From Gloeobacter violaceus PCC 7421 (lineage in GTDB: Bacteria; Cyanobacteriota; Cyanobacteriia; Gloeobacterales; Gloeobacteraceae), in the NCBI RefSeq assembly GCF_000011385.1, contig NC_005125.1, positions 806,001-870,000 of the forward strand: a stretch of DNA of 64,000 nucleotides, written 5' to 3'. Below are positions 17,369-26,183 of the stretch, one piece after another. The position numbers were made by a program, and so were the translations under genes. Each line of letters opens with the position of its first letter. The first letter of the stretch is position 1. The notes below the pieces were generated by a model. The model searched no databases and was not told where the DNA came from. It saw only the letters and a program-made list of their open reading frames with translations.

Positions 17369-18652
17369 CTAGAGCGCTCCGGCGGCGGTGCAGTCGAACA
17401 CTCCGCCCAGGTGGGAGGTGATATTGACGGCACTCAATTGGGGGCGACCCTCGGGACCGTCCGGGTAGTCGATCACCGTCACCGAACCGTTGCCCTGCTT
17501 GAAGCGCCAGAAATCCTCCGGACCGGCCCCGACCGCCGCTGCGACGATCGCCTTGTTGATGGCGTCGTGGGCCACCACCAGCACCACCCCGCTATCCACC
17601 CCGCGGACGATCCCGCTCCAAGCGTCGGTGGCGCGCTCCCAGACCTGGGTAAGATTTTCGCCCTCCGGCATCTGCACGCTGTGGGGTTCGCGCTGCCAGC
17701 GCTCGAGTTCACCCGGAAAAAGCAGGTCGATCTCCGCGCGGAACTTGCCCTCCCACTGGCCGTGGCAGATTTCCTGCAGCGCCGGGACGAACTCGAGCGC
17801 CACCTCCGGGTGAAAGCGCAGAATGGCTTCGGCGGTGGCCTTTGGCCGCAATAGCGGGCTGCTGAAGGCGCGGGTAATGGGCATTTCTTTAAGAAAGGTC
17901 GCTGCCTGCTCGGCCTGGGCGCGGCCCTGGTCGTTGAGGGGGACGTCGATCTGCCCCTGGAAGCGCTCCATCCGGTTCCATTCGGTCTCGCCGTGGCGCA
18001 CCAGCAACAGCCGGGTGCCCTGCTTGTACTTGGGCAGAGCCGCACCGGTGTGGGCGGTCAGGTTCAACGATTCGAGCTGGGCGTAACCGGCGGCGTCAAA
18101 ATTGAGCACGCTGATGCCGGTGTTCGACTGCAGCAGGCGGGCGTAGGCACTCGGGGGCAGGCCGAGGGCGGTCGAGATTAGGGCTTTGTTGATCGCGTTG
18201 TGGGCCACCACCAGCACCGTTGCGGTCGCAGGGCGCGCGAGCAGCATGCGCCAGAAGTCACGGGCCTGCTCCCACAAAGCGGCAAGCGGCACAAAGCCGC
18301 CCAAATCGAGCTTCTCGGGTGCCCGGCGCCAGAGGGCGTGCTCCTCAGGAAAGCGCTCGGCCAGTTGGGCGTGATTGAGCCCCTCCCAACCCGGCAGGTC
18401 AATTTCCATCAACGATTCGCAGTATTCGACCACGACCGGCGAGCGCCCCGCAAGCAACAGATCCACGGTCTGGCGGGCGCGCTGCAGGGGACTGCAAAAG
18501 GCCGCCCCAAAAGCAACCGTTTCAAGAACGGCGGCGGTGGCGCGCGCCTGGGCGACACCGGCTTCGCTCAGCACCGACCGATCCGTGCGCCCCTGGACAA
18601 GACCCTGGGCATTCCAGGTACTCTGGCCATGGCGAACCAGCACAACGCGCAT
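17369..18652 (-). CDS. Two-domain histidine phosphatase (phosphoglycerate mutase-like), cyanobacterial type
   Basis: 427 residues made of two tandem phosphoglycerate-mutase folds. Domain 1 begins VVLVRHGQSTWN and has LVVAHNAINKAL. Domain 2 begins LLLVRHGETEWN (about residue 215) and has LVVAHDAINKAI. Both keep the phosphohistidine RHG and the second catalytic His, so both may be active. This layout is found in cyanobacteria and plant 2-carboxyarabinitol-1-phosphatase relatives. The substrate is not predictable here, and it is not the main glycolytic mutase, since gpmI is present. Divergent from the TPR gene with only 17 bp between start codons. Confidence 0.9.
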   Translation of the reverse strand: MRVVLVRHGQSTWNAQGLVQGRTDRSVLSEAGVAQARATAAVLETVAFGAAFCSPLQRARQTVDLLLAGRSPVVVEYCESLMEIDLPGWEGLNHAQLAERFPEEHALWRRAPEKLDLGGFVPLAALWEQARDFWRMLLARPATATVLVVAHNAINKALISTALGLPPSAYARLLQSNTGISVLNFDAAGYAQLESLNLTAHTGAALPKYKQGTRLLLVRHGETEWNRMERFQGQIDVPLNDQGRAQAEQAATFLKEMPITRAFSSPLLRPKATAEAILRFHPEVALEFVPALQEICHGQWEGKFRAEIDLLFPGELERWQREPHSVQMPEGENLTQVWERATDAWSGIVRGVDSGVVLVVAHDAINKAIVAAAVGAGPEDFWRFKQGNGSVTVIDYPDGPEGRPQLSAVNITSHLGGVFDCTAAGAL

Positions 18653-18669
18653 CCGGGTGCTACTCCTCT

Positions 18670-19371
18670 ATGGGTGCAAACGCAACCATACTATCTTTGC
18701 GGCGCAACGCAAAACTGGCCCAGACCGCTCTCGGCCGCTATCTGCCGGCCGGATTGGCGCTTTTGCTGTTGGCCCTGCCCGCCACCGCCCAGAGTCTGGC
18801 GGAGCGCGAGCGCAACTGCACCGTCCAGAAGCGCGGGCTCACCGCCGGGCGCAACCGTCATCTCAACGCCTGCACCAACTACGGCTGGACATTGCACCTG
18901 GCGGGCCGCGAGGGCGAGGCGATCGCGGTACTCGCCGAGACCGCCCGCCTGGTGCCCAACGACGAGAAACCCCTCAACGCCCTGGGCGTGATTTACCTGT
19001 TTACCGAAGCATATCCCCAGGCCGTGGCGGTCAATCGCCAGGCCATCCGGCTAAAAGCCGACAACGAAATCGCCTACTACAACCTCAGCCTCGGCCTCTG
19101 GGAACTGGGGCGCTACGAGGAGGCCGCCCGCGCCGCCCGCGAAGCCGCCCGCCTCGATCCGCGAAATCCCCATCCAAAAGTGGCCGTTGCCATCGCCGAG
19201 GCGCGGGCCGGCCGCTTCGAGCTCGCCCGGCAAGCCTACCGCGAAGCTATCGGCCTCGACCGCCGCTACCGTCGCCCCGCCTACCTTGAGCAGCTCAGGC
19301 GCTCGGACTTTAGCGTCCGGCAGGTGACAGCGGCCCGCGCCGTTCTCAAGTCCCTCGGCAATTCCGGTTAG
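18670..19371 (+). CDS. Secreted or periplasmic TPR-repeat protein
   Basis: 233 residues. The N-terminal hydrophobic stretch LPAGLALLLLALPATAQS is a signal peptide with a likely cut after ATA. At least three tetratricopeptide repeats follow (for example NALGVIYLFTEAYPQAVAVNRQAI and YNLSLGLWELGRYEEAARAAR), so it is a protein-protein interaction scaffold. The partner is unknown. The start at 18670 leaves a rather long positively charged n-region before the hydrophobic core; a later non-ATG start is possible. Confidence 0.85.
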   Translation: MGANATILSLRRNAKLAQTALGRYLPAGLALLLLALPATAQSLAERERNCTVQKRGLTAGRNRHLNACTNYGWTLHLAGREGEAIAVLAETARLVPNDEKPLNALGVIYLFTEAYPQAVAVNRQAIRLKADNEIAYYNLSLGLWELGRYEEAARAAREAARLDPRNPHPKVAVAIAEARAGRFELARQAYREAIGLDRRYRRPAYLEQLRRSDFSVRQVTAARAVLKSLGNSG

Positions 19372-19968
19372 CAAAGTTGGGCAGTACACCGCTTTTGTGA
19401 CAATGGAATGTATCAAACGTGTCAACGGAAAAGTATCATCGACCAGAGCGTTTGACTCTCGCAGGAGCGAGTCCGGCGATGTACGTGGTTTTACGGGATA
19501 TTGATTGACGCTTGCGTAGGTGTACCCAAGAAAAGCAGTGAAACACCACTTCTTCAACCATCCTGTTTCTCCGCAATTTAGTACTTTTCACTATTGCCTC
19601 ATCTTTCAGGCAGCAGCATACTGTTAGCAAGAACAAGCTGATAAACTGCATATTTGATTGATGACAGGAGAAGCACAAGGTGTTTCAGTCCCAATCGGGC
19701 AGGCACTACCTAGTGATTATCCCTGAGCTTTCCTGGGAACGTTTTCTCTCTGTATCGGGTGCATTCTAGGGCCAGTAGGAGATTTGTGCCGGTTGCGAGT
19801 TGGTCGCCATCCCACAGCGAAGCTGCGGCACATACCGGGTTGTCACTCCTCTCAAGTCGATACCCTTCCGTCGTTGCGTGGTTTTCACACCGCCGCCACT
19901 GCGGAGGTGCGATGCCGATCGGGCATTCGAACCTTCGAGCGGCCGTCAAAACCGAGGTCAGGTGCACA
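19372..19968. other. 597-bp intergenic region without a supportable gene
   Basis: Between the TPR gene and the response regulator. It is AT-richer than its surroundings, with frames of up to 80 codons on the minus strand (19436-19678) that have no recognisable motif. A small hairpin (GACTC...GAGTC) is near 19450. It probably holds the regulator's promoter and leader. Confidence 0.5.
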
Positions 19969-20664
19969 GTGACAAACAACACATCTGTTCAGACCCGTAT
20001 TCTGGTCGTCGACGACCAGGCTGTGATGCGCCGGGGCTTTTGCAGCATGCTGCGCCTGGCGGATCACCCATTTGCCGTCGAGGAAGCGGCCGACGGCATC
20101 CAGGCGTTGCAGCAGTTCGAGCAACTGCGGCCCGACTTGGTGCTGCTGGACGTCGGATTGCCTGGGGTGAGCGGCATCGAGGTGGCTCGCCGCATCCACA
20201 GCCTCGAGCCGCTGGCCAAAATTTTGATGGTGAGCGAACTGGAGGAGGATTTCCTGCAGGCATTTCGGGTCGATGCCCGCGGTTGTCTGCTCAAGAGCGT
20301 CGAGGCGCAGGAATTGCTCAATGCCGTGGGTCTGGTGCTCTCCGGGTACCTGGTTTTCGGCAAGGCGATTGTGCGGCTGATCTTTGAGCACGCCTACTTG
20401 CCCGAAGAACCGCGCAAGCCGGGAAAACTCGCCATCAGCCTTACCAAAAGGGAGCAGGAGATCCTGGGGCTGATTGCCCAGGAATATACCAACTCCGAAA
20501 TTGCCAAGCACCTCTACATCAGCCCCCGCACGGTCGATTCCCACCGTGCCCGGTTGATGCAGAAGTTGGGCACGCGCAACACCGCGGGCCTGGTGCGCAT
20601 CGCCGTTCAGCAGGGTTTGCTGCAGGAGCCGACTGCGGAGTTGCGGGCCTACTACGGCACTTAA
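19969..20664 (+). CDS. NarL/FixJ-family response regulator
   Basis: 231 residues. Receiver domain: ILVVDDQAVMRRGF (acidic pocket), DLVLLDVGLPGVSG (phospho-acceptor Asp) and LLKS (conserved Lys). C-terminal LuxR-type helix-turn-helix: LTKREQEILGLIAQEYTNSEIA then KHLYISPRTVDSHRARLMQKLG. It is a DNA-binding output; the cognate kinase is not adjacent. GTG 19969 gives a start just before the receiver; a longer frame from 19759 or ATG 19912 has no conserved residues. Its stop overlaps the convergent permease stop by four bases. Confidence 0.88.
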   Translation: MTNNTSVQTRILVVDDQAVMRRGFCSMLRLADHPFAVEEAADGIQALQQFEQLRPDLVLLDVGLPGVSGIEVARRIHSLEPLAKILMVSELEEDFLQAFRVDARGCLLKSVEAQELLNAVGLVLSGYLVFGKAIVRLIFEHAYLPEEPRKPGKLAISLTKREQEILGLIAQEYTNSEIAKHLYISPRTVDSHRARLMQKLGTRNTAGLVRIAVQQGLLQEPTAELRAYYGT

Positions 20665-21974
20665 TCGGCGCGCAGGGCGGCGATCGGGTCGAGCCGGGCC
20701 GCCTGCCGGGCCGGGTAGACCCCAAAAAAGACGCCGATGGCCACGCACACCCCCAGCGAAAGCGCGATCGACTCGGCGGCGACGCTCGTCTGCCAGCCGA
20801 GCGTGGCGCTCACCGCCCAGGCGGCGGCCACCCCGAGGCCGATCCCCAACAGGCCGCCGCTCGCCGCAAGCACCACCGCTTCGATCAAAAACTGCCGGAG
20901 GATATCGCCCGAGCGCGCGCCGATCGCCTTGCGGATGCCGATTTCGCGGGTGCGCTCGCTGACTGAGACGAGCATGATGTTCATGATCCCGATGCCGCCC
21001 ACCACCAACGAGATGGCCGCGGTGACTCCAAGCAGGATCGTGAAGATGCCAGTGACGCTGTTGGAGGCTTCGACCAGGTCGGCCTGGGTGCGGATGAAAA
21101 AGTCGTCCACCCGTGGCGGCACGATCTTGTGGCGCAATCGCAGCAAGTTGGTGATCTGAAACTGGGCGGCGTCGATCTGATCGCCGCTTTCGGCCGAAAC
21201 GGCGACGTTGTTCAGCGCTATGCCGCTCAGGGAGTTGACCCCCACGATGCGGCCGGCCATGGTCGTCAGCGGCAGCACGATCTGATCGTCTTGATCGCGA
21301 AACTGGGTGGCGCCCTTGTATTCGAGGGTGCCAATCACCAGAAAATCTTCGCCGCGGATGCGGATGCTCTTGCCCAGGGCACTCCGGGAATCGAGGCCCA
21401 ACTCGTCGACGACCGTCTGGCCGAGGACGGCCACTTTTGCCGATTGATCCAGTTCGATCTGGTTAAAGAAGCGGCCGGTGAGCGGCAGAAAGTCGCGGAC
21501 TTTGACGTAGGAAGGTGTGGTGCCCACCAGGTTGGTGTTGGTGTTGGCCCCGGCGAAGGTGGCCTGGGCGCGGCCGTTGAGCTGTGGTGCCACATCCTCG
21601 ACCGCCTGGGCGGTGGCGGCGATCGCTTTCGCGTCATCCCAGGTGAGGGTGGTGGCCGTGCCTGCCCCCTGGGAGGCGCCGGGGGTACCGCCGAAGCTGG
21701 CCGCACCGTTTTGGACGAAGATCAAGTTGGAGCCCAGGGATTTGAGCTGGGCCTCCGTCTGGGCCTGGGCGCCCCGGCCGATGGCCACCATCGCGATCAC
21801 CGCCGCAATGCCGATAATCACCCCGAGCATCGTGAGGGCCGAGCGCAACTTGTTGGCGAGCAGCGATCCCCAGGCCAGCTGGATGGTCTCGATGAGGTCG
21901 AGGCCGCCCCGGCGGGCGGGGGGCGAACCGTTGCCCAAAGACAGGGTGACGGGCGTTTGCTGTTTGAGTTCCAT
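20661..21974 (-). CDS. MacB-type ABC transporter permease (FtsX family)
   Basis: 437 residues. N-terminal transmembrane helix LRSALTMLGVIIGIAAVIAMVAIG, a large extracytoplasmic domain (about 65-310), then three helices with MNIMLVSVSERTREIGIRKAIGA, the conserved FtsX/MacB coupling segment. Unlike E. coli MacB it carries no nucleotide-binding domain, and no ATPase gene is next to it. It probably works with the adaptor encoded 13 bp upstream and an ATPase encoded elsewhere to move substrates across the envelope. ATG 21974 was preferred over 22001. Confidence 0.9.
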   Translation of the reverse strand: MELKQQTPVTLSLGNGSPPARRGGLDLIETIQLAWGSLLANKLRSALTMLGVIIGIAAVIAMVAIGRGAQAQTEAQLKSLGSNLIFVQNGAASFGGTPGASQGAGTATTLTWDDAKAIAATAQAVEDVAPQLNGRAQATFAGANTNTNLVGTTPSYVKVRDFLPLTGRFFNQIELDQSAKVAVLGQTVVDELGLDSRSALGKSIRIRGEDFLVIGTLEYKGATQFRDQDDQIVLPLTTMAGRIVGVNSLSGIALNNVAVSAESGDQIDAAQFQITNLLRLRHKIVPPRVDDFFIRTQADLVEASNSVTGIFTILLGVTAAISLVVGGIGIMNIMLVSVSERTREIGIRKAIGARSGDILRQFLIEAVVLAASGGLLGIGLGVAAAWAVSATLGWQTSVAAESIALSLGVCVAIGVFFGVYPARQAARLDPIAALRAD

Positions 21975-21987
21975 GGCGGAATCGGTC

Positions 21988-23334
21988 CTATCGGGGGGCA
22001 CGGGTAGAACGGCCGGCGCCGGGGCCGCCCAGGGGGGAGCTGTTGCTCACGGGCCGGTCGTTGGGTTTGCGGCCGCCCGGGAAGGTGATGTAGACCCGGT
22101 CCCCTTCGGCGAGGCCGCCGATCACCTGGGTCTGGGTGCCGACGGTGGCACCGATTTCGATGGGCTTGAAGCGCGGCTTCTCACCGCCGGGCAGGTAGAC
22201 GCCGTTGCGCCCCGCCTCACTGACCACCGCCGTGGTCGGGATGAGCAGGGCGTCCTTGCGCTCGCCGACTCTAAAGACCGCCGTCAGGTTCATGCCCGAC
22301 TTGAGCAGGCGGCGGTCGGGATCGGTGATCCGCACGCGCACCTCGAAGCTGGTGACGTTCTGGACGACGACCGCTTCGGGGGCCACCAGGCGGACCTGGC
22401 CTTTGAAGCTGCGTCCCGGGTAAGCGTCCACCTGCAGCGTCACGGACTGGCCGGGGTAGATATTGCGCACGTCCGATTCGGCGACGCTCGCCACCGCCTC
22501 CAGTTCGCCCGCCATCGCCAGGATCGACGAGGAGGTGGCGGAGGAGGTGGCGCTCGCCGAGGTGGTCGGGGTAACAAACGAGCCGGGGTTGGCAAATTTT
22601 TGGGTGATCACGCCGGCAAAGGGCGCCCGGATGGCCGTGTCGTTCACCTGGGTCTGGATCGTTTTGAGGGCGCCCTCGGCCTGGAGCACCTGGGCGCGGG
22701 CGGTGTCGATATCCTCCGGGCGAAACCCCGCCTTCGACAGGTCCGCCTGCTGGCGCAGCGCACCGATGCGCGCCTGGAGCGATTCGTATTGCGAGCGGCT
22801 GACGTCGAGGGCATTGCGGCTCACCGCGCCGGAGGCGAACAACTGCGCGTTGCTCTCGTAGGTGGAGCGGGCGCCGATCAGCTGCGCCTCGGCGTCGCGC
22901 AGGTTCTGCTCGGCCTGGCGAATTTCCTGGGTGCGGTTGCCCGCCTGCAACTTGCGCAAGTTGGCCTGGGCGGCGGCGAGGGTGCCCTGGGCCTGCAACA
23001 GCTGCCCCTGCAGGTCGGTATTGTCCATGCGGGCGAGAACCTGGCCTTTTTTGACCGCCTGACCCTGATCGACGTACAGCGCCGCGAGCCGGCCCGGTTG
23101 CTTGGGGGAGATGTTGACTGGGGTGAGGGGCTTGACGATCCCCGCCGCCGAGACCGAGAGGACGACATCTTCGCGCACCACCGGAGCGGTCTGACGGGCG
23201 AGTTCCTGGGCGCGCTCGGCGGGTTGTTCGGCGCGGCCGAAGAGCAACCAGGCGGTAGTCAGGGCCGCAAGGACCACCCCGGCGATAATCAGCCAGTTGA
23301 GGCGCCGGTCGCGTTTTTTGGAGATGACTGCCAT
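21988..23334 (-). CDS. Periplasmic adaptor (MacA/HlyD membrane-fusion family)
   Basis: 448 residues. One N-terminal membrane anchor (LNWLIIAGVVLAALTTAWLLF), a biotinyl-lipoyl-like half motif (GRLAALYVDQGQAVKKGQVLARMDN), a long alpha-hairpin (about 105-225), the second lipoyl half (DTAIRAPFAGVITQKFANPGSFV), beta-barrel and membrane-proximal domains. It links the inner-membrane permease encoded directly downstream to an outer-membrane channel, neither TolC nor an ATPase being encoded here. Transcribed away from cofH. Confidence 0.9.
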   Translation of the reverse strand: MAVISKKRDRRLNWLIIAGVVLAALTTAWLLFGRAEQPAERAQELARQTAPVVREDVVLSVSAAGIVKPLTPVNISPKQPGRLAALYVDQGQAVKKGQVLARMDNTDLQGQLLQAQGTLAAAQANLRKLQAGNRTQEIRQAEQNLRDAEAQLIGARSTYESNAQLFASGAVSRNALDVSRSQYESLQARIGALRQQADLSKAGFRPEDIDTARAQVLQAEGALKTIQTQVNDTAIRAPFAGVITQKFANPGSFVTPTTSASATSSATSSSILAMAGELEAVASVAESDVRNIYPGQSVTLQVDAYPGRSFKGQVRLVAPEAVVVQNVTSFEVRVRITDPDRRLLKSGMNLTAVFRVGERKDALLIPTTAVVSEAGRNGVYLPGGEKPRFKPIEIGATVGTQTQVIGGLAEGDRVYITFPGGRKPNDRPVSNSSPLGGPGAGRSTRAPR

Positions 23335-23476
23335 GCAATGCGCTGGGGGAATGGATTAAAGATCAAGACACCCCGAGTCCTTCGGGGGTTCGTCCGACGA
23401 TCCCATCTTGGCAGTTTTCGCCCGGCCGCCGCTGCTCGCCCGTAACATGGTTTTGATCCGCCTTCGCTTGAGATCT

Positions 23477-24646
23477 ATGCGCGATTGGAAACGGTTGCAC
23501 GCCACCCTCGATGCTGCCCGGGAAGGCCGGGAGATGACGGTGCCCGAGGCGGCCTTCTTGCTCGGCCAGACCGACCCGGCGGCCCGCGAGCTTGTCCGCT
23601 CGGCCGCCGACCGCCTGCGCGCCGAGCTGGTGGGTGAGCGGGTGAGCTACGTGATCAACCGCAACATCAACTTCTCGAACATCTGTGTTCAGCACTGTTC
23701 GTTTTGCGCCTTCCGGCGCGACGCGCAGGAAGCGGGAGCCTACAGCCTCGACTTTGCCCACATCCTGCAGAAGACTGCCGAAGCGGTCGCCTCGGGCGCC
23801 ACCGAGATCTGCATGCAGGGCGGTCTCAACCCGGCGGTGCGCGGTGCGGGCGGCCGGGTGCTCGACTATTATCTGCAACTGGTAGATGCGATCAAAGCGC
23901 CTTTTCCCCGCATTCACCTGCACGCCTTTTCGCCGCAGGAGTCGTTTTTTATCGCCCGCGAGGACCGGCTGCCCATCGAGACGGTGCTCGCCGAACTGCG
24001 CGCCGCCGGGGTCGATTCGATGCCCGGCACGGCGGCGGAGGTGCTCCACGAGCCGGTGCGCCGCCGCCTCTGCCCGGAAAAGCTCAGTACCCTCGCCTGG
24101 GTGCGCACGGTCGAAGCCGCCCACCGCACCGGTTTGCCGATGACCAGCACGATGCTGTCGGGCCACATCGAGACGGCTATGCACCGGGCCATTCACCTCG
24201 GCGTGCTGCGCACCATCCAGAAGCGTACCGGTGGGTTCACCGAATTTGTGCTCCTGCCCTACGTCGGACTTGCCGCCCCCCGCGCCCTGCGCGCCCGCGT
24301 CGGGCGCGATCAGCCGGAACTGGCGGACGCGCTGCTCACCCAGGCGGTGGCGCGCCTATTTTTTGGGCGCTCACTCGTCAATCACCAACCCAGTTGGGTG
24401 AAGCTCGGCCTGGAGGGGGCGGGCGAAGCGCTGCGCTGGGGGTGCAACGACATCGGCGGCACCCTGATGGAGGAGCACATCACCTCGATGGCCGGAGCCC
24501 GGGGCGGCACCTGTCAGACGCCCGAGGCTTTACGCGCAGCCGTCTTTCAGGCCGAACGCACCGCGTACCAGCGAGACACGCTCTACCAGGAAGTGGCCGC
24601 AGAAAGTATCCAGCCGGCCGCATCGCTCAAGTCCGCCGCCAGATAA
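23477..24646 (+). CDS. cofH: FO synthase subunit 2, radical SAM enzyme
   Basis: 389 residues. With CofG it joins tyrosine and a flavin precursor to form FO (7,8-didemethyl-8-hydroxy-5-deazariboflavin). The radical SAM cluster motif CVQHCSFC (Cys70, 74, 77) is followed by MQGGLNP, typical of CofH. The C-terminal GGTLMEEHITSMAGA is also characteristic. In cyanobacteria FO serves as the antenna of DNA photolyases, and a photolyase gene lies at 29.96 kb. ATG 23477 was chosen; ATGs at 23447 and 23408 are alternatives. The last 64 bp overlap the convergent HAD gene. cofG is not in this window. Confidence 0.93.
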   Translation: MRDWKRLHATLDAAREGREMTVPEAAFLLGQTDPAARELVRSAADRLRAELVGERVSYVINRNINFSNICVQHCSFCAFRRDAQEAGAYSLDFAHILQKTAEAVASGATEICMQGGLNPAVRGAGGRVLDYYLQLVDAIKAPFPRIHLHAFSPQESFFIAREDRLPIETVLAELRAAGVDSMPGTAAEVLHEPVRRRLCPEKLSTLAWVRTVEAAHRTGLPMTSTMLSGHIETAMHRAIHLGVLRTIQKRTGGFTEFVLLPYVGLAAPRALRARVGRDQPELADALLTQAVARLFFGRSLVNHQPSWVKLGLEGAGEALRWGCNDIGGTLMEEHITSMAGARGGTCQTPEALRAAVFQAERTAYQRDTLYQEVAAESIQPAASLKSAAR

Positions 24647-25173
24647 TCCGGCTCGACGGTGTACTGGTAGCTGCCCGAACGCACTTGCTCCCCAAAGCCT
24701 GTCTGCACCAGAATGCCCCGGCAGCCGGCGTTGCGGGCCAGGTCGATATCGGTGGCTTTATCGCCGACCATGAAACTGGCCGAGAGATCCAGACCGAATC
24801 GCCAGGCCGCCGCCACGAGCATGCCCGTATTCGGCTTGCGCCAGGTGGACCAGTGGCTGTAACCCGCGTGGGTGCCGCCCTCGGTTGGGCTGAGGGTCGG
24901 CGCATAGAGCATCCGCTCGAGAGCGGCCCCCGCCTCCGCCGCGAGCAACGTCGCGAGTCGCTCGTGCAGGGCATCGACGTGGCTTGGCGGGTAGTACCCG
25001 CGCGCCGGTCCCGACTGATTGGAGACCAGCACCGTGAACATACCTGCGTCGTTGAGCCTGCGCACCGCCTTTGCCACACCGGGGATCAACTCCAGATCCG
25101 CAAGCCGGTGCAGATAGCCCCGCTCCTGGTTGAGCACACCGTCGCGATCGAGAAAAACCGCCTGCCTAAGCAC
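24583..25173 (-). CDS. HAD-IIIA phosphatase, GmhB-like
   Basis: 196 residues. HAD motifs: FLDRDGVLN (nucleophile and acid/base Asp), SNQSGPARG (motif II), and KPNTGM / VGDKATDID (motifs III-IV). The closest family is D-glycero-D-manno-heptose-1,7-bisphosphate 7-phosphatase, which also includes histidinol-phosphate phosphatases. The zinc-finger cysteines of classical GmhB are not evident, so the substrate is uncertain. Its C-terminal 64 bp lie antisense to the end of cofH; its start overlaps the stop of the hydrolase gene by eight bases. Confidence 0.85.
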   Translation of the reverse strand: MLRQAVFLDRDGVLNQERGYLHRLADLELIPGVAKAVRRLNDAGMFTVLVSNQSGPARGYYPPSHVDALHERLATLLAAEAGAALERMLYAPTLSPTEGGTHAGYSHWSTWRKPNTGMLVAAAWRFGLDLSASFMVGDKATDIDLARNAGCRGILVQTGFGEQVRSGSYQYTVEPDYLAADLSDAAGWILSAATSW

Positions 25174-26011
25174 CCGGCCATCTCTCCCGCAGCCAACCGG
25201 TAATCTCGCCCGTCACCTCGGCACTGCGCCGCTCGTGCAACAGATCGTGCAGTTGATCGTCGTACCAGTGGAGGGTTCGATCGCCCGGGAGGCGGTCGTA
25301 AAAAGCCTGTGCCCCCCGCGCATCGACGATGCGATCAAAAGCAGTGGCAAGAATGAGCGTTGGAATAGCCAACCGGGGAGCCAGGCGCAGGCATTGTGCC
25401 CCCGCCTTGTGCAATTCCACCACCAGACGGGGCCGGGTGGTACCGTCGATGAGCGGATCGGCGGCAATCTGCTGCTGCTCAAGGGGGCAGTTGGTCACCG
25501 CGGCCGGATTGTAGCCCGATGCGACGATTCGCTGTGGAAACAGCCAGCTTCCCAGGTACGCAAAAACCTTCGCAAGACCCCGCAGGCGATTGTCGATCAC
25601 AAAAGCCGGTGAGACGCAGATGAGTCCCTGGATGCGTTCGGGCCACCGCAGGGCTGCCAGTACTCCTGTCACCGCTCCCATGCTGTATCCGAGCACGACC
25701 GCGGGCCGACCGGGAAACTCCCGCCCGAGTGCTTCCAGGGCTGCTGCGATATCGGTCAGAAATTCGTCATAGGAACCGATCCGGGAGCGCGCTCCGTCGG
25801 AAAGCCCCTGACCGCGAGGATCCAGTCCCCAGGTCTGCCAGCCGCAGGCGGCCAGCCCGGCGGCCAGTTGGCCGTAGCGACCGCCGTGTTCACCCTTGCC
25901 GGGCAACACCAATAACGTCCCAAAAGGCTCGTTCACATCCCAGCGAGTGATGTGCAGGCGCAGGCCATCGGCAGACTTCAGATACTCGCTGGCAACGATT
26001 GAACCGGTCAT
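25166..26011 (-). CDS. Alpha/beta hydrolase, monoacylglycerol lipase/lysophospholipase type
   Basis: 281 residues. LVLPGKGEHGGRY oxyanion region, nucleophile elbow GYSMGA (GxSxG), acid in TAFDRIVD and catalytic His in DQLHDLLHE. This pattern (serine lipase or esterase, cytosolic) resembles monoacylglycerol lipases. ATG 26011 was taken rather than 26032 because the conserved sequence begins at MTGSIVASEYLKSADG. It overlaps the downstream HAD gene by eight bases, so they form a pair. Substrate unknown. Confidence 0.88.
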   Translation of the reverse strand: MTGSIVASEYLKSADGLRLHITRWDVNEPFGTLLVLPGKGEHGGRYGQLAAGLAACGWQTWGLDPRGQGLSDGARSRIGSYDEFLTDIAAALEALGREFPGRPAVVLGYSMGAVTGVLAALRWPERIQGLICVSPAFVIDNRLRGLAKVFAYLGSWLFPQRIVASGYNPAAVTNCPLEQQQIAADPLIDGTTRPRLVVELHKAGAQCLRLAPRLAIPTLILATAFDRIVDARGAQAFYDRLPGDRTLHWYDDQLHDLLHERRSAEVTGEITGWLRERWPGA

Positions 26012-26183
26012 CGATTGCGTTCCATAACACATGCATTATCCCATCGCCTGAGACCGGCATCATAGATAAGCGATACTGATTTGAGATATAAGCAAAAGCA
26101 AATCCGAGTGAACAATTAGAGCCTCATGAACTAATATATCGTTGTAAGGTAATAAGCCTTTGCATTATGGATTTGTCAGAACA

